Source: Candidatus Faeciplasma pullistercoris
GTDB lineage: Bacteria > Bacillota > Clostridia > Oscillospirales > Ruminococcaceae
Length of the DNA: 64,000 nt
Direction: 5' to 3'
Assembly: GCA_018715525.1 (NCBI GenBank)
Contig: DVLL01000021.1
Span: forward strand, 124,001-188,000
Shown: piece after piece, positions 53,576-62,608 of the stretch
Layout of the letters: each line of letters starts with the position of its first letter
Numbering within the stretch: the first letter of the stretch is position 1
Notes under the pieces: model-generated
The model's database searches: none
What the model was told of the DNA's origin: nothing
The model's input: the letters and a program-made list of their open reading frames with translations, nothing else
Position numbers and translations under genes: made by a program

Positions 53576-54286
53576 CTATTTTTTGGCACTTTGCACAATA
53601 GTGGTAATATCAAGCGGGCTAAACTGTAGATAATCACTTGACACAAGCCTGAAGTCTATGCCATACCTGATTCCATTGACAGCTAAACGGCAGGATGGGC
53701 CGTGCAAATGACCGTAAAAGCAAAGCTTGATTGAGTATTTCATAAGCACTTCCATGATATCCTCGTTCACGGATTCTCCGTAAAGCGGCGGATAGTGTAA
53801 AAACACGATGGGATAGAGTCCACCGTCAAGCGCTGACTGAATAGATCTTTCAAGCCTCATTGCCTCACGCCTAATGACCTTTGCGTCAGAGGGCTCGCTT
53901 CCGTCGTTTATCCAGCCCCTCGTACCGCAAATGCCTATGTCCCCATAGCTGTAGCAGTTATTATTGAGCACGCTCAGGCTGTCAAAACCGTTTTCCGCAA
54001 AAAATTTATCCGCCTTGGACTTTGTCGTCCACCAGTAGTCGTGGTTGCCTTTTAGTATGATTTTTTTGCCGTTAAGCTCATGGATGAACCTAAAATCCTC
54101 AAGGGCGTTGTCTAAGCCCATAGCCCATGATATATCTCCGGGAATGACGACAGTATCCGAAGCACCGACAAGCGTCTGCCAGTTTTCCTTAAGCCGCGAG
54201 ACATAATTGGTCCAGCCTCCAAAGATATCCATCGGTTTATCACATGAAAGCGAAAGATGCAGGTCGCCTATAACAAATAATGACAC
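53576..54286 (-). CDS. Calcineurin-like metallophosphoesterase
   Basis: 236 residues with the full set of metallophosphoesterase motifs: GDLHL (about 7), GDISW (about 50), GNHDYWW (about 79), HYPP (about 165) and GHLHG (about 194). GTG start with AAGGGTGA about seven bases upstream. Substrate not predictable; Clostridial members of this subgroup are generally unassigned. Separated from tig by about 80 nt. Confidence 0.92.
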   Translation of the reverse strand: MSLFVIGDLHLSLSCDKPMDIFGGWTNYVSRLKENWQTLVGASDTVVIPGDISWAMGLDNALEDFRFIHELNGKKIILKGNHDYWWTTKSKADKFFAENGFDSLSVLNNNCYSYGDIGICGTRGWINDGSEPSDAKVIRREAMRLERSIQSALDGGLYPIVFLHYPPLYGESVNEDIMEVLMKYSIKLCFYGHLHGPSCRLAVNGIRYGIDFRLVSSDYLQFSPLDITTIVQSAKK

Positions 54287-54305
54287 AAGCCCTTCACCCT
54301 TCCTA

Positions 54306-54357
54306 AGAATAAAACTGACAATTTGTAAGATAATAAAACCGCAAGCAAGGCTTGCTT
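54306..54357 (+). promoter_or_regulatory. Possible SigG/SigF-like promoter and dyad before the DUF1540 gene
   Basis: AGAATA (54306-54311), 17-nt spacer, GATAATA (54329-54335) resembles forespore sigma promoters (AATA type -35; ATnnTA -10) with one -10 mismatch. A perfect 7-1-7 dyad AAGCAAG-G-CTTGCTT follows at 54343-54357, before the AAAGGAG ribosome site. Confidence 0.35.
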
Positions 54358-54389
54358 AGATTTTGTATTTGCTGAAAGGAGCCTAATTT

Positions 54390-54560
54390 ATGGAACAGGA
54401 TAAGATCTACGGCGTAAAGTGCGGAGTATCAAACTGCATATACAACAGGGATTCTGAGGAATGTGTTGCGGGAAGCATAGACGTTTGCAGCTGTGGCTGC
54501 TCAAGTCCTAATTGCCCGGCACAGACAGAATGCAAGACCTTCAAGGCAAGAAATTGCTAA
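54390..54560 (+). CDS. DUF1540 family Cys-rich small protein
   Basis: 56 residues, too short for the ORF track. Reads MEQDKIYGVKCGVSNCIYNR and ends TECKTFKARNC; it has eight or more cysteines including the pattern CSCGCSSPNC, typical of DUF1540, which is predicted to bind metal. AAAGGAG eight bases before ATG and a terminator behind make it a complete single-gene unit. Function unknown; DUF1540 genes are frequent in spore formers. Confidence 0.85.
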   Translation: MEQDKIYGVKCGVSNCIYNRDSEECVAGSIDVCSCGCSSPNCPAQTECKTFKARNC

Positions 54561-54569
54561 GTCTCATGG

Positions 54570-54603
54570 GGGCTTACGGCATAAAGCCGTAAGCCCTTTA
54601 AGC
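54570..54603 (+). terminator. Terminator after the DUF1540 gene (also separates thrC)
   Basis: Perfect 11-bp stem GGGCTTACGGC/GCCGTAAGCCC, five-base loop ATAAA, followed by TTTAAGCTTATTTT. Ten bases after the stop. Confidence 0.85.
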
Positions 54604-56100
54604 TTATTTTATCCCCAAAAAGCCGTAGACGGCGCTTTCCATCTCCTCCTTGGAGATGACGTCTTTAAATCTTACAGGCTTGGTCTTGAGCGATGAAAGA
54701 GACTCGGGGACAGGCATTCCGCTCACCTGTCTTAAAACCTCGGTAAGCTCAAACTCATCACAGTTATCGGGAAGCTTGCCGATGGCGTCAAGCACAGACG
54801 CCGAGAACTTATACGGGCTCGCAGTTGAAGCGATCACTGCTTCAGAGCTGTCGCCCGTGCTCTTGGCGTAGCTGTCATAAACATGGAAAGCGACTGCCGT
54901 GTGAGTATCCATCGTGTAGGAATACTTCTCATAGCACTCTTTGATAGCCTCCTTTGTCTCCTCCTCGGTTGAGAAGCCGCCGGCAAATGTCTCGGAAAGC
55001 TTTTCCTTAATTTCAGGAGTGACCTCAAACCTGCCGGTGCTTCCAAGCTCAGAGTAAATCTTTTTGATGTACTCGTCATCGCAGCCGGAAAGAATGTAAA
55101 GAAGCCTTTCAAGGTTTGATGATATAAGGATATCCATGGACGGAGACATTGTTGTGTAGAACTTTCTGTTGCGGTCGTATACTCCGGTTTTGATAAAATC
55201 CGTGAGCACATTGTTTGAGTTAGACGCGCAAACAAGCTTGTTTATCGGAACGCCCATCATTTTTGCATAGTAAGCGGCCAAGATGTTGCCGAAGTTTCCC
55301 GTAGGAACGCAGATATTTATTTTCTCTCCGAGCTCGATTTCTCCCGCCGATACAAGGTCTGTATACGCGGATACATAGTAGATTATCTGAGGGGCGAGCC
55401 TGCCCCAGTTGATAGAGTTTGCGCTCGAGAACATCATGTTATTTTGCTCGAGCTTCTTTGCTACGCTGTGGTCGGTAAATATTCTCTTGACGCCGGTCTG
55501 CGCGTCGTCAAAGTTTCCCTTGATAGCGCATACGGCGACGTTTTTGCCTTCCTGAGTGGTCATCTGGAGCTTCTGCATTTTGCTGACTCCGTCTACCGGG
55601 TAAAATACAAGTATCTGAGTGCCCTCTACATCCTTAAAGCCCTCTAAAGCCGCTTTTCCGGTATCTCCCGAGGTTGCCACCAAAATTACTACCTTTTTGT
55701 CAATGCCGAGCTTTTTGACAGATACAGTTAAAAGATAAGGCAGTATCTTAAGAGCCATATCCTTAAACGCACAGGTTGTGCCATGCCAGAGCTCGAGCAT
55801 ATATCTCCCGTCAAAAAGGTGAGCTATCTCGGTTATGCTTTCAGTGTCAAAGTTCTTAAGGCTGTACGCTCCGTTTACGCAGTAATTTATCTCAGCCTCA
55901 GTGAAATCGGTAAGGTATTTTGCGAAAATTGCGGCGGCTCTTTCATTGTAGCTCTTATCGCAAAGGGACTTTATCTCATCAAGCGATAATGACGGTATTT
56001 CGCATGGAACGAAAAGTCCGCCGTCCTCAGATATGCCCTGAGCTATCGCCTGAGCTGAACTTACCCTAAGGCTTTTATTTCTCGTACTCTGATAATACAT
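54604..56100 (-). CDS. thrC: Threonine synthase
   Basis: PLP enzyme converting O-phosphohomoserine to threonine, 498 residues. Start MYYQSTRNKS, PLP lysine in HGTTCAFKDMALKILP (about 114), phosphate loop VATSGDTGKAAL, and C-terminal large domain are complete, the longer (yeast/E. coli) type. GAGGAG precedes ATG. No hom or thrB nearby. Confidence 0.95.
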   Translation of the reverse strand: MYYQSTRNKSLRVSSAQAIAQGISEDGGLFVPCEIPSLSLDEIKSLCDKSYNERAAAIFAKYLTDFTEAEINYCVNGAYSLKNFDTESITEIAHLFDGRYMLELWHGTTCAFKDMALKILPYLLTVSVKKLGIDKKVVILVATSGDTGKAALEGFKDVEGTQILVFYPVDGVSKMQKLQMTTQEGKNVAVCAIKGNFDDAQTGVKRIFTDHSVAKKLEQNNMMFSSANSINWGRLAPQIIYYVSAYTDLVSAGEIELGEKINICVPTGNFGNILAAYYAKMMGVPINKLVCASNSNNVLTDFIKTGVYDRNRKFYTTMSPSMDILISSNLERLLYILSGCDDEYIKKIYSELGSTGRFEVTPEIKEKLSETFAGGFSTEEETKEAIKECYEKYSYTMDTHTAVAFHVYDSYAKSTGDSSEAVIASTASPYKFSASVLDAIGKLPDNCDEFELTEVLRQVSGMPVPESLSSLKTKPVRFKDVISKEEMESAVYGFLGIK

Positions 56101-56142
56101 AGTGTTATCTCCTCTACTACGCTATAGTATTTTGTTTATATT

Positions 56143-56511
56143 TCATGCAGTAAACGCCCGCTGGAAATACTTAAAATCGGTGACCTCTTTGCCGCTGACT
56201 TCAACGATCGCCACATCGAATACGCATGACAATGTTATTTCATGCCTTTCGATATACGCCTGAGCGGTTCTTACAAGCCTTGATATTTTAGACTTGGTTA
56301 TAGCAAATTGTCCGTCTGTCAAAGGATCAGGCTTGCGCGTCTTGACCTCTACAAAGTGGATAACGCTGCCCTTCTTGGCTACAATATCGATTTCGCCGCC
56401 TCTTATGGAAAAATTCCTCGCAAGTATTACGCAGCCCTTTCTTTGCAAAAATTCGCATGTGAAGTCTTCGCCTATGTCGCCTATCTGCCTTGAGCTTAAA
56501 TTAGAATTCAT
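56143..56511 (-). CDS. yraN: UPF0102 family endonuclease-like protein YraN
   Basis: About 122 residues of the Holliday-resolvase-like fold: RQIGDIGEDFTCEFLQRKG, GGEIDIVAKKGSVIHFVEVKTRK (quoted part: GEIDIVAKKGS) and FDVAIV. Conserved Glu-Asp-Glu-Lys pattern suggests a nuclease-like site, but biochemical role is unknown. Start uncertain: ATG 56511, ATG 56523 and TTG 56526 are all possible and overlap or abut rnhB. Normal yraN neighbour of rnhB. Confidence 0.88.
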   Translation of the reverse strand: MNSNLSSRQIGDIGEDFTCEFLQRKGCVILARNFSIRGGEIDIVAKKGSVIHFVEVKTRKPDPLTDGQFAITKSKISRLVRTAQAYIERHEITLSCVFDVAIVEVSGKEVTDFKYFQRAFTA

Positions 56512-56512
56512 G

Positions 56513-57112
56513 TCACTTTTCATCAAGATTTTTAAGAAAGCTCTTCCTGTGGACAGGGCTTATGCCGTATTTTTTTATCAGCTCGTAGTGAAGCTTTGTC
56601 GGATAACCGTTGTGCTTGGAAAAGCAGTACTCAGGGTACAGCTTATCAAGCTCACGCATGTATCTGTCCCTTGAGACCTTAGCAAGAATGGACGCAGCAG
56701 CTATTGACTGCGACAATCCGTCTCCCTTTACAACCGTGCACACCTCGCAGCTTAGCTCCGGCTTCCTGTTGCCGTCTACCAAAGCAGCGTCGGCCGGGAC
56801 TTTAAGACCGTCTACCGCCCTCTTCATCGCCAGCATCGCCGCTCCGAGAATATTCAATTTCTCAATCTCTTCTACCGACGCGCTTGCTACGCAATACGCT
56901 CTCGCCTTTGAAACGATTATATCATATAGATTTTCTCTTCTTTTTGCGGAGAGCTTTTTTGAGTCGTCAATGCCGTCTATTACCGTATCCGGGTCAAATA
57001 TGACCGCAGCGGCGTACACATCTCCGGCAAGAGGTCCTCTGCCCGCCTCATCGACCCCGCATATCACCGGATACCTTTTTCTCGCTTCAGCGTCAAACTC
57101 ATACAGCGTCAT
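56513..57112 (-). CDS. rnhB: Ribonuclease HII
   Basis: Removes ribonucleotides from RNA-DNA hybrids. The [10 protein letters not shown] motif (about residue 20) and the second acidic cluster ([20 protein letters not shown]) are intact. About 199 residues. ATG 57112 with GGAGG six bases upstream, overlapping the rbgA stop by 14 nt; the tracked start is inside rbgA. Confidence 0.95.
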   Translation of the reverse strand: MTLYEFDAEARKRYPVICGVDEAGRGPLAGDVYAAAVIFDPDTVIDGIDDSKKLSAKRRENLYDIIVSKARAYCVASASVEEIEKLNILGAAMLAMKRAVDGLKVPADAALVDGNRKPELSCEVCTVVKGDGLSQSIAAASILAKVSRDRYMRELDKLYPEYCFSKHNGYPTKLHYELIKKYGISPVHRKSFLKNLDEK

Positions 57113-57977
57113 GCTTATCCTCCGGAGTCTCAAGCGTTATTTTTCCGAGCTTACCGGAGCGAAACTCATCAAGAAGTATGTTTGCAGCTCTTTCGGTGTT
57201 AATCTCGCCGCCTGATACAAGAAATCCACGTTTTTTTCCTATCGCGCACAGTACGTCATAGTCATCCATTTCGTCAGATAAGGCTATAGAGTACCTCACC
57301 GCAAGCGCTTCGGGATTAACTGCGCGCATCCTAGCGATAAACTCGCAGGCAAGAGCCTCCATATCCATTATATCATCCTTTATAGCACCGGTAAAAGCGA
57401 GGCACAATCCGACATCCTTATCCGAAAACTTTGGCCACAGTACCCCCGGCATATCCAAAAGCTCGATATCAGAGGAAACTGCTACCCACTGCTTTCCCTT
57501 TGTAACTCCCGGGCGGTCTTCAACCTTAGCTCTTTTAGAGCCGGCAAGCCGGTTTATCAGCGAGGACTTGCCCACATTCGGTATTCCGACAATCATAAGC
57601 CTTATGGCCTTGCCGGTCATTCCCCTGCTTGCCCACCTATCGATAGTTTCCTGAAGCATATCCTTTATGACAGGCACTATCCTTTGAACATTCTTTCCAC
57701 TCTTGCAGTCGGTAGCTATCGCGTTTACTCCTGCGTTTTTGTAATACTCCAGCCACCTCGCTGTCAAAGCGTCGTCGGCTGTGTCACATTTATTCAGCAG
57801 CACCAGTCTGGGCTTTCTGCCGACAAGTCTATCCATCTCCGGATTTCTGCTCGAATACGGTATCCTTGAGTCTGTAACCTCTATTACAGCATCGACAAGC
57901 CCGAGACTTTCGGTCATTATTCGCCTTGTCTTAGCCATATGGCCTGGAAACCACTGTATTGAAAGCTTTTCGTTAAT
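57099..57977 (-). CDS. rbgA: Ribosome biogenesis GTPase RbgA (YlqF), apparent ATT start
   Basis: Circularly permuted GTPase for late 50S assembly: G4 LLNKCD first, then G1 [10 protein letters not shown] (about 130), G3 DMPG. The conserved N-terminal [11 protein letters not shown] block of the family is encoded upstream of the first ATG (57938). The in-frame codons back to a TGA at 57984-57986 contain no ATG/GTG/TTG/CTG; the only start with good Shine-Dalgarno spacing (AGGGTGA then six bases) is ATT at 57977, giving 292 residues. Between lepB and rnhB, the usual Firmicute order. Confidence 0.85.
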   Translation of the reverse strand: MNEKLSIQWFPGHMAKTRRIMTESLGLVDAVIEVTDSRIPYSSRNPEMDRLVGRKPRLVLLNKCDTADDALTARWLEYYKNAGVNAIATDCKSGKNVQRIVPVIKDMLQETIDRWASRGMTGKAIRLMIVGIPNVGKSSLINRLAGSKRAKVEDRPGVTKGKQWVAVSSDIELLDMPGVLWPKFSDKDVGLCLAFTGAIKDDIMDMEALACEFIARMRAVNPEALAVRYSIALSDEMDDYDVLCAIGKKRGFLVSGGEINTERAANILLDEFRSGKLGKITLETPEDKHDAV

Positions 57978-58037
57978 TTTAGCTCACCCTTTGATTGTAT
58001 GGAATATCAAACAGGAAAATCATCCTGTAATAATCAC

Positions 58038-58634
58038 TCAAAAGAACTTGGTATTCGGAAAAAGCCTCAAGACGACCTTACCAAGAATATCATCCCTTGA
58101 TATAAGCCCCACATCCGGATGTCTTGAGTCCTTTGAACCCTGACGATTATCGCCCATGCAGAAGTAATAGCCCTCTTCAACTGTTATCGGGTAGTCAAAC
58201 GCTCCTTCGTCATTGAGAGTGAGATTGTTTATATACGGCTCGTCAAGAAGCTCTCCGTCAACAAACACCTCGCCGGTAGAAAAATCTATGTCTACCGTCT
58301 GGCCTCCGACTGCTATTACTCTTTTTACTATAACCTCGTCAAGCCCATCGCAGTTGGCGGAAATTATATCTCCCTGCTTAGGAGTGTAGAACAGGCTCCA
58401 CAGCACCAGAAAATCCCCGTTTGTAAGAGTAGGCACCATTGAGCTTCCGTTTACTATCGCCGTTCTTGCGACAAAGGTAAAAACAAGAACTACTATTATG
58501 AATGTTACAACAATAGATTTTATCCAGTCTATCGACTCATCTATGAAGTTCTTTTTAGAGTTGCCGCTATTTTTAGAATTGCCGCCGGAAGGAGTCTCTT
58601 CCATTCTCTCTTTCGAGCTTAATTCAGCACTCAT
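58038..58634 (-). CDS. lepB: Type I signal peptidase
   Basis: Cleaves signal peptides outside the membrane. One N-terminal span (about residues 40-60, IVVTFIIVVLVFTFVARTA), catalytic Ser in NGSSMVPTL (about 64), Lys in VIVKRVIAVGG (about 103), and GDNRQGSKDSR box. 198 residues; a Ser/Asn-rich cytoplasmic start of about 30 residues. AAAGG upstream of ATG. First gene of the lepB-rbgA-rnhB-yraN run. Confidence 0.96.
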   Translation of the reverse strand: MSAELSSKERMEETPSGGNSKNSGNSKKNFIDESIDWIKSIVVTFIIVVLVFTFVARTAIVNGSSMVPTLTNGDFLVLWSLFYTPKQGDIISANCDGLDEVIVKRVIAVGGQTVDIDFSTGEVFVDGELLDEPYINNLTLNDEGAFDYPITVEEGYYFCMGDNRQGSKDSRHPDVGLISRDDILGKVVLRLFPNTKFF

Positions 58635-58678
58635 TATGACCCGACCTTTCCGAAATTTGCTTATAAAATATTCATTTT

Positions 58679-58707
58679 ATTTTAGCAAATTTTCTTTTGC
58701 TTTGCAA
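58679..58707 (-). promoter_or_regulatory. SigA promoter of lepB-rbgA-rnhB-yraN
   Basis: Minus strand TTGCAA, 17-nt spacer, TAAAAT, 45 nt before the lepB ATG. TTGCAATA occurs twice in the region (58702 and 13 nt on). Confidence 0.65.
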
Positions 58708-58767
58708 TACTATTTTGCAATATTTACGACCGTTTATTGTAGGTATTACAACGATGAGTGACTGATA

Positions 58768-59074
58768 ATGAAAAAAGAGCAGCGAATAGGCGACCAATGC
58801 GCTAAGGTTGAGTTGTCCAAACAAAACCGAAAGGCATCAGCCACGCTATTCGCTGTGAATAAGATTACATATAACATGGTATTTAAGCAAGCGGCAGCTG
58901 AGTGTTACTTTAGGCACGGAGTAACCGCTGCCGCAACCGAGTACAAAACAACAAGGCAAAATATCTATCGCAGGCGCAAAAAGTATGACGGAACCATTAG
59001 TTCTTTTTGCTGACGTCTCACGCCGTCCTCACAGCCAGCCTCCAGAACTCATCATTAGGAAAAAACACGCATAA
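58768..59074 (+). pseudogene. Frameshifted transposase N-terminal remnant
   Basis: The 81-codon ORF (58768-59013) has a helix-turn-helix region QAAAECYFRHGVTAAATEY followed by RQNIYRRRKKYDGT, the form of the DNA-binding start of IS481/IS3-like transposases. After a TTTTT run at about 59001-59006, a shift of one frame continues DVSRRPHSQPPELI, which matches the linker normally following that HTH (RPHS), until TAA at 59074. The DDE catalytic core is missing. A decayed insertion-sequence fragment; no terminal inverted repeats recognised. Confidence 0.55.
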
Positions 59075-59171
59075 AAATATAAATATCACTACACAGCACT
59101 AAAGCTCATGCGCCGGCCGATGTTCCATTCACGCGGCGTTTACGTCAAGCTACTATTTTAGCTTATCCATA

Positions 59172-60521
59172 TTATTCCTTTGCTAATTTAGCAGATTTGC
59201 TGCTGTCTTCTATGCGAACAATTTCAGACAGAACAACCTGGTGTTCCTGAATCTTTTTGATGCGAATAATCAAGCCGCGCTCATTCAGCTCTATATCATG
59301 ATCACCGTCGTCCGGTATGCCATTTAGCAGATAGAATATTAATCCGGAAAAGGTATTTACATTCTCAACCTCAAGCTCAATGTCAAGTGCATGTTCCAGA
59401 TCAGACAGCTCTACGTTTCCAAAGACCCGCCATGTATGGTCATCCAGTTGTTCTATTCGCGGCACTTCCTCATTTTCACCACCGTCATCTTCCCGCAGCT
59501 GTCCCACCAGTTCCTCAATCAGATCACTTAACGTGATAATACCCATCATACCGCCGTATTCATCCAAAACCACCGCAAGAAAATTCCGTGATTTTTTCAT
59601 ATTGCGAAACAGCACGTCCGCTTTCATGGTCTTGGGAACAAAGTATGTAGGCTCTACCGCAGCAGCCATTACATTTTGGCGACTGCGGTTTTCAAGGCGG
59701 AAATAATCTTTTGCATTAAGCACTCCGATTACCTTATCAGAAGAACCTTCGCAAATCGGATAGCGTGTGAAACGGCTAGCATGAATAGTCTGTGCCCATG
59801 TATCATCGGAATCCTCCATCCAAAGAATCGCAACGTCAGTGCGGTGAGTCAATATCTCCCCTGCGGTTAAATCGTCAAACTTAAACACATTTTCAATAAA
59901 GCTTTGCTCATCCTTGTCGATGGCACCCTTTTCGCCGCCGGTTTCGACCAGCATACGTATTTCCTCTTCGCTGACCTCTTCATCATCCACATTAGGATCC
60001 ATGCCGCATAAACGAAGAATTGCATTTGTAGAAACGGATAGCAGCCAGACTACCGGCTTAAACAGAACAGAGATAGCACTAACAATACCGGAAATTGCTA
60101 ATGCCAATGATTCAGATTTTTTCATGGCGATTCGCTTAGGAACCAGCTCACCGAAAATAAGAGTGAAGTAAGAAAGTATCAGCGTGATTAAAACTACCGC
60201 AATCGTATCAAGGGTTGCTCTCGGGATGGAGACGCCAAGACTGATCATCCAATCCACAAGTGGGTCCGAAAAGCCATCTGCGGCAAACGCGCTGCCCAAA
60301 AATCCGGACAGCGTGATGGCAATTTGAATGGTGGAAAGAAACTTGGCAGGCTCCCTTGTCAGCTTACACAGACGCTTTGCCCTTTTATTTCCTTGCAGAG
60401 CTAACCTTTCAAGTTTTGTTTCGTTAATCGATAGCACCGCCAATTCAGCACTGGCAAAAATCGCGTTCAAGGCAATCAAAACAACCTGAATCAACAACAA
60501 AGTCCCAATAGAACTACCCAA
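59172..60521 (-). CDS. HlyC/CorC family (CNNM-CBS) membrane protein
   Basis: 449 residues: CNNM/DUF21 membrane domain with about four spans (ALNAIFASAELAVLS; AITLSGFLGSAFA; LSYFTLIFGELVPKRIA), a CBS pair (about 205-330; RTDVAILW...; SRFTRYPI), and a CorC_HlyC C-terminal domain (EEVPRIEQLDDHTWRVFG). Implicated in Mg2+/cation efflux, not haemolysis. TTG start with AGAGGT about eight bases upstream. First gene after the transposase remnant; part of an ion-transport neighbourhood. Confidence 0.9.
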   Translation of the reverse strand: MGSSIGTLLLIQVVLIALNAIFASAELAVLSINETKLERLALQGNKRAKRLCKLTREPAKFLSTIQIAITLSGFLGSAFAADGFSDPLVDWMISLGVSIPRATLDTIAVVLITLILSYFTLIFGELVPKRIAMKKSESLALAISGIVSAISVLFKPVVWLLSVSTNAILRLCGMDPNVDDEEVSEEEIRMLVETGGEKGAIDKDEQSFIENVFKFDDLTAGEILTHRTDVAILWMEDSDDTWAQTIHASRFTRYPICEGSSDKVIGVLNAKDYFRLENRSRQNVMAAAVEPTYFVPKTMKADVLFRNMKKSRNFLAVVLDEYGGMMGIITLSDLIEELVGQLREDDGGENEEVPRIEQLDDHTWRVFGNVELSDLEHALDIELEVENVNTFSGLIFYLLNGIPDDGDHDIELNERGLIIRIKKIQEHQVVLSEIVRIEDSSKSAKLAKE

Positions 60522-60592
60522 AATATATACCTCTTTCTAAAAAGTACTTGAAATCACGCCGGACGTCATACTTCGCCCGCAGATATAATACC

Positions 60593-60633
60593 GCCGCTTA
60601 GTCTAATGTGTTTCAGACATAAGCTGAAGCGGC
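60593..60633 (-). repeat. Hairpin downstream of the PhoU-like gene
   Basis: Minus strand GCCGCTT/AAGCGGC enclosing a partly complementary 27-nt interior. It lies 24 nt beyond the PhoU-like stop and could be a weak terminator; no T-run follows. Confidence 0.4.
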
Positions 60634-60657
60634 AACAATCGTCATGAGTATTTTCGG

Positions 60658-61281
60658 TTACGTATTCTTGATAATTACCTGTTCTATCACATCCGCCGCA
60701 CGCTCACACAGGTCGCAGCAGTTTTCCAGTCCCTCATACACAGCCTTTGCGCCGAGCAAGGCCTTTCCGTCGGCATCAGAGCTAAATAGAGCATAAATTG
60801 CGTCGGTATAGATGAAGTCGGCCTTGATTTCAATGTCATTGACCTTTACAAGAAGCTGACGGAGCTTTTCAGGCTTCTTGAAATTTTTAAGCTCTGCTGC
60901 AGCTTCGTAAAGCGCTTTCACACAGAGATTGACGGTGCGGGAAAGCTCAGCCGCTTTTTCTGGGATTTGTGCGATGTGGTACATATATACATCCAGAACC
61001 ACCTCGTCCAAAGCATCGGTAATATCATCTATGATCTGCACAAGACGGAGAATATCCTCTTGATCGATCGGTGTGATGAACTCAGTAGAAAGCTTTTTCA
61101 GAATATCATGATGCATATCGTCCGCCTGATGTTCAATTTCATGAATCTGGGTGCGATAAACACCGACATTGTCGGTATTGAATTTTAACATAATTTCCTT
61201 CAACAGATTGGATGCTTCCACACAGTAAGCTGTTTGCTTATGTATCAGTTCAAAATAGTCGTTATTTTTTTTAGCCATCAT
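60658..61281 (-). CDS. DUF47 (PhoU-like) Pit accessory protein
   Basis: 207-residue all-helical protein of the DUF47 family, related to PhoU. Landmarks EIEHQADDMHHDIL (about 47) and DDITDALDEVVLD (about 85) contain the acidic metal-binding pattern. Family members modulate the adjacent Pit transporter. It starts nine bases after the pit stop with AAGGAG; the two are surely one operon. Confidence 0.93.
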   Translation of the reverse strand: MMAKKNNDYFELIHKQTAYCVEASNLLKEIMLKFNTDNVGVYRTQIHEIEHQADDMHHDILKKLSTEFITPIDQEDILRLVQIIDDITDALDEVVLDVYMYHIAQIPEKAAELSRTVNLCVKALYEAAAELKNFKKPEKLRQLLVKVNDIEIKADFIYTDAIYALFSSDADGKALLGAKAVYEGLENCCDLCERAADVIEQVIIKNT

Positions 61282-61290
61282 ATTTACTCC

Positions 61291-62340
61291 TTATGCAAAA
61301 ATCAGTAAAAAAAGTTTTGCCATTCCAAAGCCCAGCAGTCCACAGCCTGGGAACGTGAATACCCAGGTCAGCACTAGCTCCCTGACTACTCTCCAGTTAA
61401 CATTGCTGATGCGCCGCGCTGCTCCTACGCCCATTATAGCGGTAGTTTTGGTATGCGTTGTACTGACTGGAATGCCTGTCAGGCTGGACACCAGCAGGCA
61501 AACGGTCGCGGAAAAATCTGCCGCAAAGCCCTGATATGGCTTTAGCTTCACCATATCCATACCTACAGATTTAATGATACGGTATCCGCCAATAGAGGTG
61601 CCAAGTCCCATTACCGCCGAGCATAGCACCATGAGCCACACGGGCACTACAAAGCTGGACGCTTCCGCATGTCCTCCGGCAAAGGCGGCTCCCAACAATG
61701 CAATCGCTATGAACTTCTGACCGTCCTGCGCTCCGTGCATAAAAGCCATGGCTGCACCGCCTGCAACCTGCGCCCCGGAAAAGAATCGCTCTGATTTCAG
61801 CCGATTTTTGTTGTGGAAACATAATACCGTCAGTTTAGATGACACAAGTCCAAGCACAAAGCCTAAAATCATTGACAGGAAAATACCATAAATGACTTTG
61901 ATCCATTCTGCCCAGTTAATACCGGAAAAACTGTTCTGAATGGCAACCGCCGCGCCTGATATACCGGCAATCAAGGCATGGCTTTCACTGGTGGGAATAC
62001 CAAAATACCATGCCGCCGTTGCCCAAATTACAATAGCAGCCATGGCAGCGCACAAAGCAACCAGGGCAAGGCGAGAATCGTAGCCGAAATCTACCATGTT
62101 GTAGATCGTAAAAGCGACAGAGCTGTTAATGGTTGTCATTACAAGAACGCCGAGAAAATTGAAAATTGCCGCCATAATGATAGCCTTTCGCACCTCTATA
62201 GCTCTGGTGGAAACACAGGTGGCAATAGCGTTTGGCGCATCCGTCCAGCCATTGACCAGTATAACTCCCAATGTCAGGATAGTGGACACCAGCAGCATTG
62301 GATTGCCAATCATTTGACTTATAAATTCGGTTAGACTCAT
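61291..62340 (-). CDS. pit: Low-affinity inorganic phosphate transporter, PiT family
   Basis: About 349-residue membrane protein with ten or so spans and the duplicated PiT signatures: N-terminal NGWTDAPNAIAT (about 31) and C-terminal GIPVSTTHTKTTAIMGVG (about 288). Symports phosphate with a cation. ATG 62340 has AAGGAG upstream; the tracked start is further out without support. Paired with the DUF47 protein. Confidence 0.94.
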   Translation of the reverse strand: MSLTEFISQMIGNPMLLVSTILTLGVILVNGWTDAPNAIATCVSTRAIEVRKAIIMAAIFNFLGVLVMTTINSSVAFTIYNMVDFGYDSRLALVALCAAMAAIVIWATAAWYFGIPTSESHALIAGISGAAVAIQNSFSGINWAEWIKVIYGIFLSMILGFVLGLVSSKLTVLCFHNKNRLKSERFFSGAQVAGGAAMAFMHGAQDGQKFIAIALLGAAFAGGHAEASSFVVPVWLMVLCSAVMGLGTSIGGYRIIKSVGMDMVKLKPYQGFAADFSATVCLLVSSLTGIPVSTTHTKTTAIMGVGAARRISNVNWRVVRELVLTWVFTFPGCGLLGFGMAKLFLLIFA

Positions 62341-62608
62341 GAATAATCTCCTTGTATGTACCCCTATTAGCCGGCTATACAGCATACGCGGCGATGCTGC
62401 TGCGACAATTTGAGTTTATTGCCAAAAACCCGCGTATACACACGGATAATACTTAAAAGTACAGCAGCATAAACCACACGAGCAAGTTTTCTGCCGCTCT
62501 TTTTACCTTGAACCAAGCTCGACAACATGTATTGTAACGCATGCTTGGCTAATGTTCAGCAAAAGTACACCTTATTACGACATGGTAATGGAAAATCTCT
62601 TATATTTC
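62341..62608. other. 268-nt intergenic stretch, no supported gene
   Basis: Between trkA and pit on the minus strand. It contains a 53-codon minus-strand ORF (62367-62528) without a ribosome site and a possible TACAAT -10 for pit (around 62531-62536, spacer poor). No hairpin or riboswitch motif recognised. Confidence 0.6.

Noticed and set aside
62367-62528. 53-codon minus-strand ORF between trkA and pit
   Set aside because: Reads plausibly as a basic/hydrophobic peptide but has no ribosome site and no recognised similarity.
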